Shown one piece after another: positions 1-8,826 of a stretch of 64,000 nucleotides of DNA; the stretch's first letter is position 1; each line of letters opens with the position of its first letter. The DNA is taken from the NCBI RefSeq assembly GCF_006715025.1, contig NZ_VFMK01000001.1, positions 2,914,001-2,978,000 of the forward strand, written 5' to 3'. Source of the DNA: Serratia fonticola (lineage in GTDB: Bacteria; Pseudomonadota; Gammaproteobacteria; Enterobacterales; Enterobacteriaceae). The position numbers and the translations under genes are program-made. The notes under the pieces are model-generated. The model did no database searches. It was not told the DNA's origin and was given only the letters and a program-made list of their open reading frames with translations.

Positions 1-617
1 AGCAGGCTACGTAAGAAAGCACGGAATTGTTCCAGGATCTCTTTATGATCGGGGTTTTCAATGCTGCTATCGTCACTGATATCAAAGTCATTGCTTGGTT
101 GGTTGGACGCCACATTGTGATAAATCGAATAAAAACCCATGCCGACACTGATGACAACGGCTACCACCGTCAGGGCGTCCAGGAAGGCAGAAAGTAGCGC
201 GGCTGAAGCGCAGAACGCCAGCGATAGCAGCATTTTTGAACGGATATTAAGCAGTAACTTGGTAAAAACAAACAGCAGTAACTGCTTCATGAAATAGATG
301 CCAGCCACCATAAACACCAGCAGCAATAACACGTCGAGATTATTGCTAATCTCCTCACTGACATGGGCGGGGCTGGTCATGCCAATAAGGACTGCCTCAA
401 TGGCCAGCAGCCCGCCGGGTTGTAATGGGTAGCACTTCAATGCCATCGCCAGCGTAAAGATAAACTCAACCACCAGAAGCCAACCAGCCATGAAAGGATT
501 GACCAGAAAAAAGACCAAGGGGTTAATCACCAGAAAGCTGAGGATAGCCAATTTGTACCAGTCGGGAGCTGCCCCGAGAAAATTTTTCACTAAAGCCGAA
601 CGTGCTGTCATATTCAT
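1..617 (-). CDS. nhaB: Na+/H+ antiporter NhaB (5' part, cut by window edge)
   Basis: The gene runs leftward out of the window, so only the first about 205 residues are present. NhaB is an inner-membrane antiporter that expels Na+ in exchange for protons. The N-terminus reads MNMTARSALVKNFLGAAPDW, followed by hydrophobic segments and FIFTLAMALKCYPLQPGGLL, MVAGIYFMKQLLLFVFTKLL and FLDALTVVAVVISV, which closely match E. coli NhaB as I remember it. The start is the ATG at 617; a second in-frame ATG at 611 is possible. It is divergent from fadR, the same arrangement as in E. coli. The frame is open to base 1. Identification is firm from sequence similarity; the C-terminal half cannot be assessed. 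Confidence 0.95.
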   Translation of the reverse strand, partial: MNMTARSALVKNFLGAAPDWYKLAILSFLVINPLVFFLVNPFMAGWLLVVEFIFTLAMALKCYPLQPGGLLAIEAVLIGMTSPAHVSEEISNNLDVLLLLVFMVAGIYFMKQLLLFVFTKLLLNIRSKMLLSLAFCASAALLSAFLDALTVVAVVISVGMGFYSIYHNVASNQPSNDFDISDDSSIENPDHKEILEQFRAFLRSL

Positions 618-801
618 ATTATTTTGAGAAACCTTAAAATGAGTTAGCGCGCTATACCCTAACAACGGCAGCGGGCAAGATGCAATAAAGGTTGACGCAA
701 CAGACGGAAATTTTGACGAAGCGGTTTTCTTGCACATTTTTTGCCAAGGTATGCACAATTTCGGTCAATGTTTTTTGCTCATACTATGTGATGGCACAGC
801 G

Positions 802-818
802 ATCTGGTATGATCTGCT
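802..818 (+). promoter_or_regulatory. Possible FadR operator over a -10 box upstream of fadR
   Basis: The 17 bases ATCTGGTATGATCTGCT match the well-known FadR operator of E. coli fadB (ATCTGGTACGACCAGAT, recalled) at 13 of 17 positions. They contain TATGAT at 808-813, a good -10 hexamer about 48 nt before the fadR ATG. A clear -35 box is not visible. If real, FadR would repress its own promoter and perhaps influence the divergent nhaB. This is inference from motif similarity. Confidence 0.45.
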
Positions 819-860
819 GACTACAACTACTGATTATCGTCGCTACGGAACATCAAACAC

Positions 861-1580
861 ATGGTCATAAAGGCGCAGAGTCCTGCCGGTTTCGCGGAAG
901 AATACATTATTGAAAGTATTTGGAATAATCGCTTCCCCCCTGGCTCTATTTTGCCCGCGGAGCGTGAGCTTTCAGAACTGATTGGTGTCACGCGCACGAC
1001 ATTACGAGAAGTCTTACAGCGGTTGGCGCGTGATGGCTGGCTGACTATTCAACATGGTAAACCCACCAAGGTAAATAATTTTTGGGAAACGTCCGGCCTT
1101 AATATCCTGGAAACCCTGGCGCGTCTCGACCACAACAGCGTGCCGCAGCTGATTGATAATCTGCTGTCTGTGCGCACCAATATTGCGTCGATCTTTATCC
1201 GTGCTGCGGTGCGTAACCACCCGGAAAAGGCGCAGGAAGTGCTGGCAAAAGCCGCAGAGGTTGACGATCAGGCCGATGCATTCAACCATCTTGATTATGA
1301 AATTTTCCGGGGATTGGCATTTGCCTCGGGCAATCCGATCTATGGCCTGATCCTGAACGGCTTGAAAGGGTTGTACACGCGCGTTGGACGCTATTACTTC
1401 TCGAACCCTGAAGCGCGAAAACTGGCGCTCAATTTCTATAACAAATTATCGAGCCTGTGCCACGAGAAAATGTACGATCAGGTTATGGATTGCGTGCGTA
1501 ACTACGGTAAAGAGAGCGGGGCTATCTGGCACAGCATGCAAGGCACTATGCCGAGCGATCTCACAGAAGCACGGCGCTAA
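861..1580 (+). CDS. fadR: Fatty acid metabolism regulator FadR
   Basis: A 239-residue GntR-family transcription factor. It represses fatty-acid degradation genes and activates fabA/fabB, and is released from DNA by long-chain acyl-CoA. An N-terminal winged helix (about residues 10-75, with RELSELIGVTRTTLREVLQR forming the helix-turn-helix) is followed by the FadR C-terminal acyl-CoA-binding helical domain (about 76-230). Length equals E. coli FadR (239). The ATG at 861 gives the expected MVIKAQSPAGFAEEYIIESI start. A divergent nhaB and convergent ycgB reproduce E. coli order. A FadR-like site lies in the promoter region (802-818). Confidence 0.97.
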   Translation: MVIKAQSPAGFAEEYIIESIWNNRFPPGSILPAERELSELIGVTRTTLREVLQRLARDGWLTIQHGKPTKVNNFWETSGLNILETLARLDHNSVPQLIDNLLSVRTNIASIFIRAAVRNHPEKAQEVLAKAAEVDDQADAFNHLDYEIFRGLAFASGNPIYGLILNGLKGLYTRVGRYYFSNPEARKLALNFYNKLSSLCHEKMYDQVMDCVRNYGKESGAIWHSMQGTMPSDLTEARR

Positions 1581-1601
1581 TTTACGTTATACCTTTGTAT
1601 A

Positions 1602-1626
1602 AAAGGGGCGCATTATGCGCCCCTTT
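1602..1626. terminator. Bidirectional terminator between fadR and ycgB
   Basis: An 11-bp perfect stem, AAAGGGGCGCA (1602-1612) with TGCGCCCCTTT (1616-1626), has a 3-nt loop and A/T flanks that give a U-rich end in both directions. It lies between two convergent genes. Confidence 0.85.
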
Positions 1627-1640
1627 GTCATGGAGCCGAT

Positions 1641-3176
1641 TTATAACGGCGTTGGTCTGGGGGGGCAGCGATCCAGCAACTCCACACTGCCATCTTCGTT
1701 TTGCTGTTCCAGAATGATATCGAATCCCCACAGCCGGTGCAGATGCTTCATTACATCTTTGCGGCTTTTGTCCAGTGGGGCTCTATCCTGTGGAATATAG
1801 CGTAGGGTCAGCGAACGATCGCCGCGCAGGTCAACATTCCAGATCTGAATATTAGGTTCGTGGTTACTGAGATTATACTGGGCTGACAGCTCCTGGCGTA
1901 TGGCTCGATAGCCGGCTTCGTTGTGGATAGCCGAAATCTCAAGGTAATTGTTGCGATCGTCATCCAGCACCGTGAACAGACGGAAATCACGCATCACCTT
2001 CGGCGACAGGAACTGGCTGATGAAACTCTCATCCTTGAAGTCGCGCATGGCGAAATGTAGCGTATCCAACCAGTCTTTACCCGCGATATCAGGGAACCAA
2101 TAGCGATCTTCTTCAGTGGGTGACTGGCAGATGCGCTTGATGTCCTGATACATGGCGAAGCCCAGGGCGTAGGGATTTATCCCATTGTAATAAGGGCTGT
2201 TGTAAGGCGGTTGATAGACCACGTTTGTATGGCTATGCAAGAATTCCAGCATAAAGCGATCCGTGACGCGTCCTTCATCATACAGGTGGTTCAGGATGCT
2301 GTAGTGCCAGAAGGTTGCCCAGCCTTCGTTCATCACCTGCGTCTGTTTCTGCGGGTAGAAATACTGGCTCACCTTGCGCACAATGCGTAACACTTCACGC
2401 TGCCAGGGTTCCAGCAACGGCGCATTCTTCTCCATAAAGTAGAGAATGTTTTCCTGCGGCTCACGTGGGTAGCGTAATGCCTGCTCTGGTAACTCTTCGC
2501 GATCAACGCGCGGTAGCGTTTTCCACAATGAGTTAACCTGGCTCTGCAGATACTCCTCACGGCTTTTCTGACGCGCTTTTTCTTCCAGCAGAGAAATTTT
2601 TTGCGGGCGTTTGTAACGGTCAACGCCGTAATTCATCAATGCGTGGCAAGAGTCCAGCAGCTTTTCAACCTCTTCAACCCCGTAACGTTCCTCACACTGG
2701 CTGATGTAGTGACGGGCAAACAGCAGGTAATCCACGATAGAGCTGGCATCCGTCCAACTGCGGAACAGATAGTTATTCTTGAAAAACGAGTTATGGCCGT
2801 AACAGGCATGAGCCATCACCAGTGCCTGCATGGTGATGGTATTTTCCTCCATCAGATAGGCAATACAGGGATTGGAGTTGATAACAATCTCATACGCCAA
2901 ACCTTGCTGCCCATGCTTATAACGCTGCTCGGTTTCAATAAATTTCTTACCGAATGACCAATGGGTATAGTTGATAGGCATCCCGACACTGGAATAGGCA
3001 TCCATCATCTGTTCCGAGGTGATGACCTCGATCTGATGTGGGTAGGTGTCGAGCCGGTAATGTTTGGCGACCCGATCGATCTGCTCAAGATAGACCTGCA
3101 GCAGCTCGAACGTCCAGTCCGGTCCATCGCTCAGACGTTTATCTTCCTTAACCTTTTTATGTGTCGAAGTAGTCAT
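1641..3176 (-). CDS. ycgB: SpoVR family protein YcgB
   Basis: A 511-residue protein nearly colinear with E. coli YcgB (510 residues). Landmarks include RLSDGPDWTFELLQVYLEQI near residue 14, ALVMAHACYGHNSFFKNNYL near residue 137, and KQTQVMNEGWATFWHYSILN in the middle. The name comes from Bacillus SpoVR, needed for spore cortex; the enterobacterial role is unknown, though the family often travels with yeaGH (PrkA/YeaH), which lies about 11 kb away in this window. The ATG at 3176 is preceded by GAGGG on the minus strand. It is convergent with fadR across a strong terminator. Family assignment is firm; function is not established. Confidence 0.95.
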   Translation of the reverse strand: MTTSTHKKVKEDKRLSDGPDWTFELLQVYLEQIDRVAKHYRLDTYPHQIEVITSEQMMDAYSSVGMPINYTHWSFGKKFIETEQRYKHGQQGLAYEIVINSNPCIAYLMEENTITMQALVMAHACYGHNSFFKNNYLFRSWTDASSIVDYLLFARHYISQCEERYGVEEVEKLLDSCHALMNYGVDRYKRPQKISLLEEKARQKSREEYLQSQVNSLWKTLPRVDREELPEQALRYPREPQENILYFMEKNAPLLEPWQREVLRIVRKVSQYFYPQKQTQVMNEGWATFWHYSILNHLYDEGRVTDRFMLEFLHSHTNVVYQPPYNSPYYNGINPYALGFAMYQDIKRICQSPTEEDRYWFPDIAGKDWLDTLHFAMRDFKDESFISQFLSPKVMRDFRLFTVLDDDRNNYLEISAIHNEAGYRAIRQELSAQYNLSNHEPNIQIWNVDLRGDRSLTLRYIPQDRAPLDKSRKDVMKHLHRLWGFDIILEQQNEDGSVELLDRCPPRPTPL

Positions 3177-3310
3177 CAGCGCACCCTCATTATTATCGGG
3201 TCCTGCTCATTTGGCAGACCCTTTAACAATCATAGTCCAAGTCGCAATAAATCGTTTGAAATCATCTGCGCGCAGCAAAAGGGATCTCACAAGCCCCTTC
3301 AGGTATCGCC

Positions 3311-3814
3311 TTAAATCGGTGGAAACAAATGTGAGACAACTAACAGTACACCTGACCAGATGCTGGCGGACAGTAGCGCCGCCAAATAAACCTGTTTACG
3401 TGGCAGAGCAATGGCTCCGGCAACAAAGGGGACGATGTAGCGTAAGACGGCGATAAATCTGCATGAAAACAATAAAAGCAGCCCGTGTTTCTCCAGCCTG
3501 CTTTTGGCTTTAGCCAGGGGAGCGTGGTATTTGGCGGGTAGCCGCTGCACGGCGGAGGGGTTTTGGAAGCGCGAACCGCAATGGAAAGAGAGCACGGATC
3601 CCAGCGTCGCGCCTAGCATTACGGTGAACCAGATAGGCAGCATAGGCATTATGCTTTTACCGACGACAATCCCAAGCAATAGCGTCACCGAGGCCGGTGG
3701 CAGGAAAGGGGAAACGAACATCATCGATTTGCCCAGGGAAAACAAGAAGATGATTAGCAGTAAGTTCTTGTAGTCCGGAATGTGACTTGCAAAAAAATTC
3801 GCTAAATCAGCCAT
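3311..3814 (-). CDS. DedA-family inner-membrane protein
   Basis: A 167-residue hydrophobic protein with about four to five membrane segments and the DedA/SNARE-associated signature: a short cytoplasmic stretch then SRFIAVLRYIVPFVAGAIAL (here FSCRFIAVLRYIVPFVAG). It is shorter than typical DedA proteins (about 200 residues). Family members are linked to membrane homeostasis and, for some, lipid-carrier transport; the substrate here is unknown. The start ATG at 3814 follows AAAGGTGA. It lies downstream of nothing obvious on the same strand and 134 nt from ycgB, whose start lies at 3176, so co-transcription with ycgB is possible. Confidence 0.8.
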   Translation of the reverse strand: MADLANFFASHIPDYKNLLLIIFLFSLGKSMMFVSPFLPPASVTLLLGIVVGKSIMPMLPIWFTVMLGATLGSVLSFHCGSRFQNPSAVQRLPAKYHAPLAKAKSRLEKHGLLLLFSCRFIAVLRYIVPFVAGAIALPRKQVYLAALLSASIWSGVLLVVSHLFPPI

Positions 3815-4355
3815 TGTTCACCTTTTGTTCTATTGCATTGTTATCAGCCACTTTGGCACGCGCCCATTAAACAATCGGTAAATTAATCGGTGACTGTGAC
3901 AGATCCCGCTTCGTTGCGTTATAAATAATATAAATTTCATAAGGTTAACTTGGAAAATAGAGGCGGGGAGTGTCCCGCGAATCACGGCTGCGCGGTCATT
4001 TCAGAGACTGATGAGAGGATATCAGGTTAGGGATGCATCAAATGGATTAATATCCTGCACATTTAATATTTATCGGATTTATCATCTGAATATTTGAGGT
4101 TAACGATACTCGCTTTGCCTGAGATTTTCGATGAGAGGGATAACAGAAAAAAGCACATTTTCCTTCTCAACCCCCTTTGCACAACATCTTGTCGCTATTT
4201 ATTAGCCACTATTGCAAAACCCAGAGGCATGAACGATAAAATAATTGTGAAATATGTCACGATTAATGATTGAGATGTTGGATAGTTTTTTCTTCTGGGT
4301 TAATTTCCTGTGATTGGTTGATTGTGCTTTGTAAAACATTAGGCTGGAGTCAGCG
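3815..4355. other. 541-nt intergenic region upstream of dadA
   Basis: A divergent promoter region between the DedA gene and dadA. It is AT-rich in its second half, with no supported ORF. It contains a near-consensus CRP site at 4246-4261. In E. coli dadAX is controlled by Lrp and CRP; Lrp sites are too degenerate for me to call here. Confidence 0.7.
4246..4261 (+). promoter_or_regulatory. CRP binding site upstream of dadA
   Basis: TGTGA-AATATG-TCACG matches the CRP consensus TGTGA-N6-TCACA at 9 of 10 conserved positions. Its centre is about 102 nt before the dadA ATG, a distance compatible with class I activation depending on the transcription start. Confidence 0.7.
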
Positions 4356-5660
4356 ATGCGAGTGGTCATTTTAGGTAGTGGAGTGGTAGGCGTTGCCAGT
4401 GCCTGGTATCTGGCAAAAGCGGGCCATGAGGTGACAGTGATCGAGCGTCAACCCGGACCTGCTCTGGAGACCAGTGCCGCCAATGCCGGGCAGATTTCTC
4501 CGGGCTATGCGGCACCCTGGGCAGCGCCTGGCGTGCCGTTGAAAGCCATTAAATGGATGTTCCAACGCCACGCGCCGCTGGCAATCCGCCTTGATGGCAG
4601 CAGCTTCCAACTACGTTGGATGTGGCAGATGCTGAAAAACTGTGATACGGCCCACTATATGACTAACAAAGGTCGAATGGTGCGGCTTGCAGAATACAGC
4701 CGCGATTGTATCAAGGCGTTACGTCAGGAAACCGGTATTCAATATGAAGGCCGCCAGGGCGGCACGTTGCAATTGTTCCGTACCCAGCAACAGTTTGAAA
4801 GCGCCGCCAAGGATATCGCCGTGCTGGAAGATGCCGGGGTGCCGTACAAACTGTTGGAGGCCAGCCAATTGGCCACGGTTGAGCCCGCGCTTGCACATGT
4901 GGCGCATAAACTGACCGGGGGATTGCAGTTACCGCATGATGAAACCGGGGATTGTCAGCTATTTACACAGCAGTTGGCTAAACTGGCTCAACAGGCCGGC
5001 GTTCATTTCCTGTTCAACCGCAGCGTTGAGCGTCTGCTGGTGGAAGAGGGGAAAATTGCTGGCGTGTTATGTGATGGTGAAGTGATTAAAGCAGACAGTT
5101 ATGTAGTGGCTTTGGGTTCCTATTCTACCGCATTACTGCGCGACCTGGTTTCTATCCCGGTTTATCCGTTGAAAGGCTATTCCTTGACCATCCCGATTAC
5201 CGATGAGGCCGCCGCGCCATTCTCTACCGTACTGGATGAAACGTATAAAATTGCCATTACCCGCTTTGATCGGCGCATTCGCGTCGGGGGGATGGCTGAG
5301 ATTGTCGGCTTCAATACCCAATTGGAACAGAAACGACGTGAAACGCTGGAAATGGTGGTGCGCGATCTCTACCCGAACGGTGGGCGGATTGAAGAGGCTA
5401 CGTTCTGGACGGGGCTACGGCCAATGACGCCGGACGGTACGCCGATCGTGGGGCGTACTTCATTGAAGAATCTCTATCTGAACACCGGCCACGGTACGTT
5501 GGGCTGGACCATGGCCTGCGGTTCCGGCCAACTGCTTGCCGATCTGATTTCAGGGATGACGCCCGCCATTCCTTCCGACGACTTGGCGGTCGCGCGTTAC
5601 AGTGCCGACTTCCGCAAGATGCAAGCCATTCCCTTGAGCGACGTGCACCCAGCACGCTGA
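4356..5660 (+). CDS. dadA: D-amino acid dehydrogenase small subunit DadA
   Basis: A 434-residue FAD enzyme that oxidises D-amino acids, chiefly D-alanine, to 2-oxo acids and ammonia at the inner face of the membrane, feeding electrons to the respiratory chain. The N-terminal dinucleotide-binding motif VVILGSGVVGVASAWYLAKA (residues 3-22) and the C-terminal GLRPMTPDGTPIVG and NTGHGTLGWTMACGSG motifs are typical of the DAO superfamily DadA branch. Length matches the family (about 432). The ATG at 4356 has CTGGAG upstream. dadX follows after 57 nt, giving the catabolic pair that racemises L-alanine and oxidises the D form. Confidence 0.97.
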   Translation: MRVVILGSGVVGVASAWYLAKAGHEVTVIERQPGPALETSAANAGQISPGYAAPWAAPGVPLKAIKWMFQRHAPLAIRLDGSSFQLRWMWQMLKNCDTAHYMTNKGRMVRLAEYSRDCIKALRQETGIQYEGRQGGTLQLFRTQQQFESAAKDIAVLEDAGVPYKLLEASQLATVEPALAHVAHKLTGGLQLPHDETGDCQLFTQQLAKLAQQAGVHFLFNRSVERLLVEEGKIAGVLCDGEVIKADSYVVALGSYSTALLRDLVSIPVYPLKGYSLTIPITDEAAAPFSTVLDETYKIAITRFDRRIRVGGMAEIVGFNTQLEQKRRETLEMVVRDLYPNGGRIEEATFWTGLRPMTPDGTPIVGRTSLKNLYLNTGHGTLGWTMACGSGQLLADLISGMTPAIPSDDLAVARYSADFRKMQAIPLSDVHPAR

Positions 5661-5717
5661 AGCCGCTATGCCGCGGAATACTCCGCGGCCGTAATGCACA
5701 GGTCTGAAGGAGACCCC

Positions 5718-6794
5718 ATGCCTCGCCCGATTCGTGCAACGCTGCATCTGGATGCGTTTGCCAACAATTTGCAGGTTGTTCGCCGTTATGCCCCCTCGTC
5801 CAGCGTCTGGTCGGTGGTTAAGGCCAATGCATATGGTCATGGTTTAAAACATGTGTGGCGTAGCCTGGCAGAAAATACAGATGGTTTTGCGCTTCTCGAT
5901 CTGGCCGAAGCGGTGCTGCTGCGTGAAGCCGGATGGCAGGGGCCGATCCTGCTGCTGGAGGGTTTCTTCCAGCCGGCAGATTTAGCCTTGCTTGACCATT
6001 ATCGTTTAACCACGGCGGTAAACAGCGAGTGGCAACTTCAGGCGATTGCACAAGCACGTTTGCAGGCGCCGCTGGACGTTTATCTCAAACTAAACAGCGG
6101 GATGAACCGCCTGGGTTTTGCCCCGGAACGTTTACACAGCGTTTGGCTGAAAGCGCGGGATTTGCGCAATATTGGTGCCATGACGGTGATGAGTCATTTT
6201 GCCAGTGCAGACAGTAGCGAAGGCGTGGCACAGCAGATGGCGACGATTGAGCGAGCGACAGCCGCGATAGATCTACCGCGCTGCCTGGCTAATTCCGCCG
6301 CTACCTTGTGGCATCCTGCCACGCAGGAAAGCTGGGTAAGGCCTGGGATTATCCTTTATGGCGCATCGCCCACCGGATGTTGGCGTGATATCGCCGACAT
6401 CGGCTTGCAACCAGCAATGACGCTAAGCAGCGAGATTATTGCCATTCAACATCTGCAAGCGGGTGACCGCGTGGGTTACGGTGGGCGTTATGCCGCCAAT
6501 GATGCGCAGCGAATTGGCGTGGTGGCCTGCGGTTACGCAGATGGTTATCCACGCCATGCCCCGACGGGGACACCTGTCAGGGTAGCAGGCCAACTGACGC
6601 GCACGCTCGGTACGGTGTCAATGGACATGATGATGGTGGATCTGACGCCATGCCCGCAAGCCACCGTTGGCAGCCAGGTGGAGTTATGGGGGCAAAACCT
6701 CCCTGTCGATGATGTTGCCGCTGCCGCCGGTACCTTGGGTTATGAGCTACTGACCGCGTTGGCGGCACGGGTACCCCTTTCCGCAGAGAAGTAA
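5718..6794 (+). CDS. dadX: Catabolic alanine racemase DadX
   Basis: A 358-residue PLP enzyme interconverting L- and D-alanine. The PLP lysine is Lys35 in WSVVKANAYGHG, and the GDRVGYGGRYAAN segment carries the second catalytic base region. I start at the ATG at 5718 because GAAGGAGA lies just upstream and it gives the family-typical MPRPIRATLHLDAF. An upstream in-frame start at 5694 would add eight non-conserved residues. It follows dadA in the same operon, so alanine can be racemised and then oxidised by DadA. It is convergent with, and only 2 nt from, the end of the efflux-pump gene. Confidence 0.96.
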   Translation: MPRPIRATLHLDAFANNLQVVRRYAPSSSVWSVVKANAYGHGLKHVWRSLAENTDGFALLDLAEAVLLREAGWQGPILLLEGFFQPADLALLDHYRLTTAVNSEWQLQAIAQARLQAPLDVYLKLNSGMNRLGFAPERLHSVWLKARDLRNIGAMTVMSHFASADSSEGVAQQMATIERATAAIDLPRCLANSAATLWHPATQESWVRPGIILYGASPTGCWRDIADIGLQPAMTLSSEIIAIQHLQAGDRVGYGGRYAANDAQRIGVVACGYADGYPRHAPTGTPVRVAGQLTRTLGTVSMDMMMVDLTPCPQATVGSQVELWGQNLPVDDVAAAAGTLGYELLTALAARVPLSAEK

Positions 6795-6796
6795 CG

Positions 6797-7990
6797 TCAA
6801 CCCACTTTCTTCAATTGTCCTTTAATTTTCTTGCTGCGCTGCCGCGCGTGCAGTGCCAGCAGGCAACCCGCCAACATGACCAATGCCAGTGAAAGTTTAG
6901 GCTGTAAAGGTAGCGCCATTGCAATCAGACCCAATGCGGCACCGCCCGCCATCTGGATAAAACCGACCAGAGCCGAGGCGACGCCAGCTTCAGTTGAGTA
7001 GGGCTCCAGCGCATAACTGGTTGCCGGCCCCATAACAAAGGCCAATCCGGCGCAGGCACAGGCAACCGGCAGCATATAAGACAACCAATGGATTTGTGCC
7101 TGTGTGGAAAGCAGTGTGACACCCAATAGCAGACCGACCGCGCCAATTCCCATTAATAGGCCACCGGTGGCCAGACAAAAAGGACGTCCAATCTTGTGAA
7201 TGATACGGTTGGCAAAGAAACTCACCAACATAATCCAGAAGCCGTTTGCGCCAAATACCAATGAGAACTGCAGCGGTGAGAGGCCCGCCGTGCCCATCAA
7301 CACGTTTGGTGCCAGCGAAACGTAAGTCAGCGCCATGCCCATAGCACCAGCATTTACCACGGTAAATGAGATAAAACGGCGATCGCTGAGAATGCGCAGA
7401 TATTGCCCTAGCGGCAGGCCTTTGACCTGAACGGTATCGGCCGGCCGGGTTTCTGGTAAGCGAAAGACGATCAGTATCAGTACCAGCAAGGCGTAGCCCA
7501 TCAGGAACCAGAAGGGGGCTCTCCAGCCGAAGGCCTCTGCCAGTAGCCCGCCCAGCAATGGGGCCAGTGCAGGAATGATATTCAGCGTGCCGTTGAGGAA
7601 ACCAAAAGCGCGCGCAGCGTCATCGCCATTCATTCGATCGCGAACGCCGCTGAATGCCACCACGGCAGTACAGCAAACGGCAATACCTTGCAACAGACGC
7701 GAAGCGATGAATATTTCTGCTGTTGTCGCCAAGGCAGCCATGGCGGCACCCACCATGTAAATCAGGATCCCAACGATAGCCACGGGTTTACGCCCATAGT
7801 TATCCACCAATGGGCCTGCGATGACTTGCCCAAGGCCAAGCACCAGAATAAACAGGGAAATGGTGGATTGAATCAGGGCTTCACTGCTATTGAGACCAAG
7901 CGCAATGGCCGGTATGGTCGGCAGATACAGATCGATACCCAATGGGCCAAGCAGTACCAGGCTAAGAAGCAGAAACAGAAATTTTTGCAT
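6797..7990 (-). CDS. MFS drug efflux transporter, Bcr/CflA (DHA1) type
   Basis: A 397-residue protein with about 12 hydrophobic segments and the Bcr/CflA hallmarks: LLGPLGIDLYLPTIPAIA at the N-terminus, the loop 2-3 motif GPLVDNYGRKPVAI, and FLNGTLNIIPALAPLLGGLL in TM5. It resembles the CmlA/MdtL branch (chloramphenicol and other drug export), but the substrate cannot be read from sequence. I use the ATG at 7990. The longest frame begins at a TTG (8047) and would add 19 residues without a better ribosome site. It is convergent with dadX with a 2-nt gap. Confidence 0.85.
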   Translation of the reverse strand: MQKFLFLLLSLVLLGPLGIDLYLPTIPAIALGLNSSEALIQSTISLFILVLGLGQVIAGPLVDNYGRKPVAIVGILIYMVGAAMAALATTAEIFIASRLLQGIAVCCTAVVAFSGVRDRMNGDDAARAFGFLNGTLNIIPALAPLLGGLLAEAFGWRAPFWFLMGYALLVLILIVFRLPETRPADTVQVKGLPLGQYLRILSDRRFISFTVVNAGAMGMALTYVSLAPNVLMGTAGLSPLQFSLVFGANGFWIMLVSFFANRIIHKIGRPFCLATGGLLMGIGAVGLLLGVTLLSTQAQIHWLSYMLPVACACAGLAFVMGPATSYALEPYSTEAGVASALVGFIQMAGGAALGLIAMALPLQPKLSLALVMLAGCLLALHARQRSKKIKGQLKKVG

Positions 7991-8124
7991 AACAGAAACG
8001 GCACATCCTAAAAGCAAAGAGAGGTAGAGTAGAGTCTTCAATGGCAAATGAAAAGGCTAACGTATTGATGATTGGCAGGAAACCGTTTGCGGTTCTTGAT
8101 ACCTACCTATCTTGATAATGGGGA

Positions 8125-8676
8125 TTACGCTTTCCGAAAATAGAGAGCAGAGAGAGCATCGGAGACGTAGCGTGCCTGATGTTTCGCGTCATCCAGAGCA
8201 CGGTGCGGCGTACCTTCAAAGGGGCGTTCTTTCTTGGGATTGAAGCCATGAAGTTCTGCAACGGTGATAATGGTTCGGACATCCTGTGTATCCCAGAACT
8301 TCCAAGGGCAGGGCATTGCCAACTGTTTGAAGGCGTGTTCCAGAATAGTACAGTCAAACTCTTTACCGTTACCCCACACTTTCACCGTATCGGTGCTGTG
8401 CATATGAATAAAGCGGCTCAGGCTGGTTAAAACACGCTTCAGGCTTTCTGTGCCGCCAAACGCCAACTTACGAGCTTCGTCCGACTGTTTTGCCCACCAG
8501 GTTACGGTTTCCAGGCTGATGGTGCGCCCTGGTTGCTCACTCTGGCTATTGACTGCGCTTTCAAATTCGGCACCCAGCTCACCGGTTTTGGGGTTGAAGA
8601 ACACGGCAGCAACGACCAGGATCACTGCGCTAGGGGTAATATCCAGAGTTTCAATATCTAGCATCAGATGGTGCAT
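8125..8676 (-). CDS. DEDDh 3'-5' exonuclease (exodeoxyribonuclease VIII-like)
   Basis: A 183-residue RNase H-fold exonuclease. Asp7 and Glu9 in LMLDIETLD form Exo I, GNGKEFDCTILEHAF forms Exo II, and HRALDDAKHQARYV supplies the final His and Asp of the DEDDh set, so all metal ligands appear intact. The start at 8676 follows GAGGAAA; a longer frame to 8706 lacks a ribosome site. Similar proteins occur in phages and as stand-alone chromosomal genes; the in vivo substrate is unknown. No other phage gene was seen nearby. Confidence 0.85.
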   Translation of the reverse strand: MHHLMLDIETLDITPSAVILVVAAVFFNPKTGELGAEFESAVNSQSEQPGRTISLETVTWWAKQSDEARKLAFGGTESLKRVLTSLSRFIHMHSTDTVKVWGNGKEFDCTILEHAFKQLAMPCPWKFWDTQDVRTIITVAELHGFNPKKERPFEGTPHRALDDAKHQARYVSDALSALYFRKA

Positions 8677-8826
8677 AGCAGTTTCCTCGGCGTTGTTTCC
8701 AGACACATGGTACTACAAAGCAGACCGAGGTGCGCAGTACGCCCCATGAGAAGGGGAATTGAGAGAGGCACAAATAACCTATTCACGGTATGATGCACCG
8801 TCATTTTGTCAGGTTGGTAGCGAGCA

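Noticed and set aside
2601..3456. Plus-strand ORFs opposite ycgB and beyond
   Set aside because: Antisense frames within a gene conserved over its full length; no start signals.
8125..8676. Prophage remnant suggested by an exodeoxyribonuclease VIII-like gene
   Set aside because: No integrase, structural or other phage gene or attachment site was seen nearby; stand-alone chromosomal members of this family exist.
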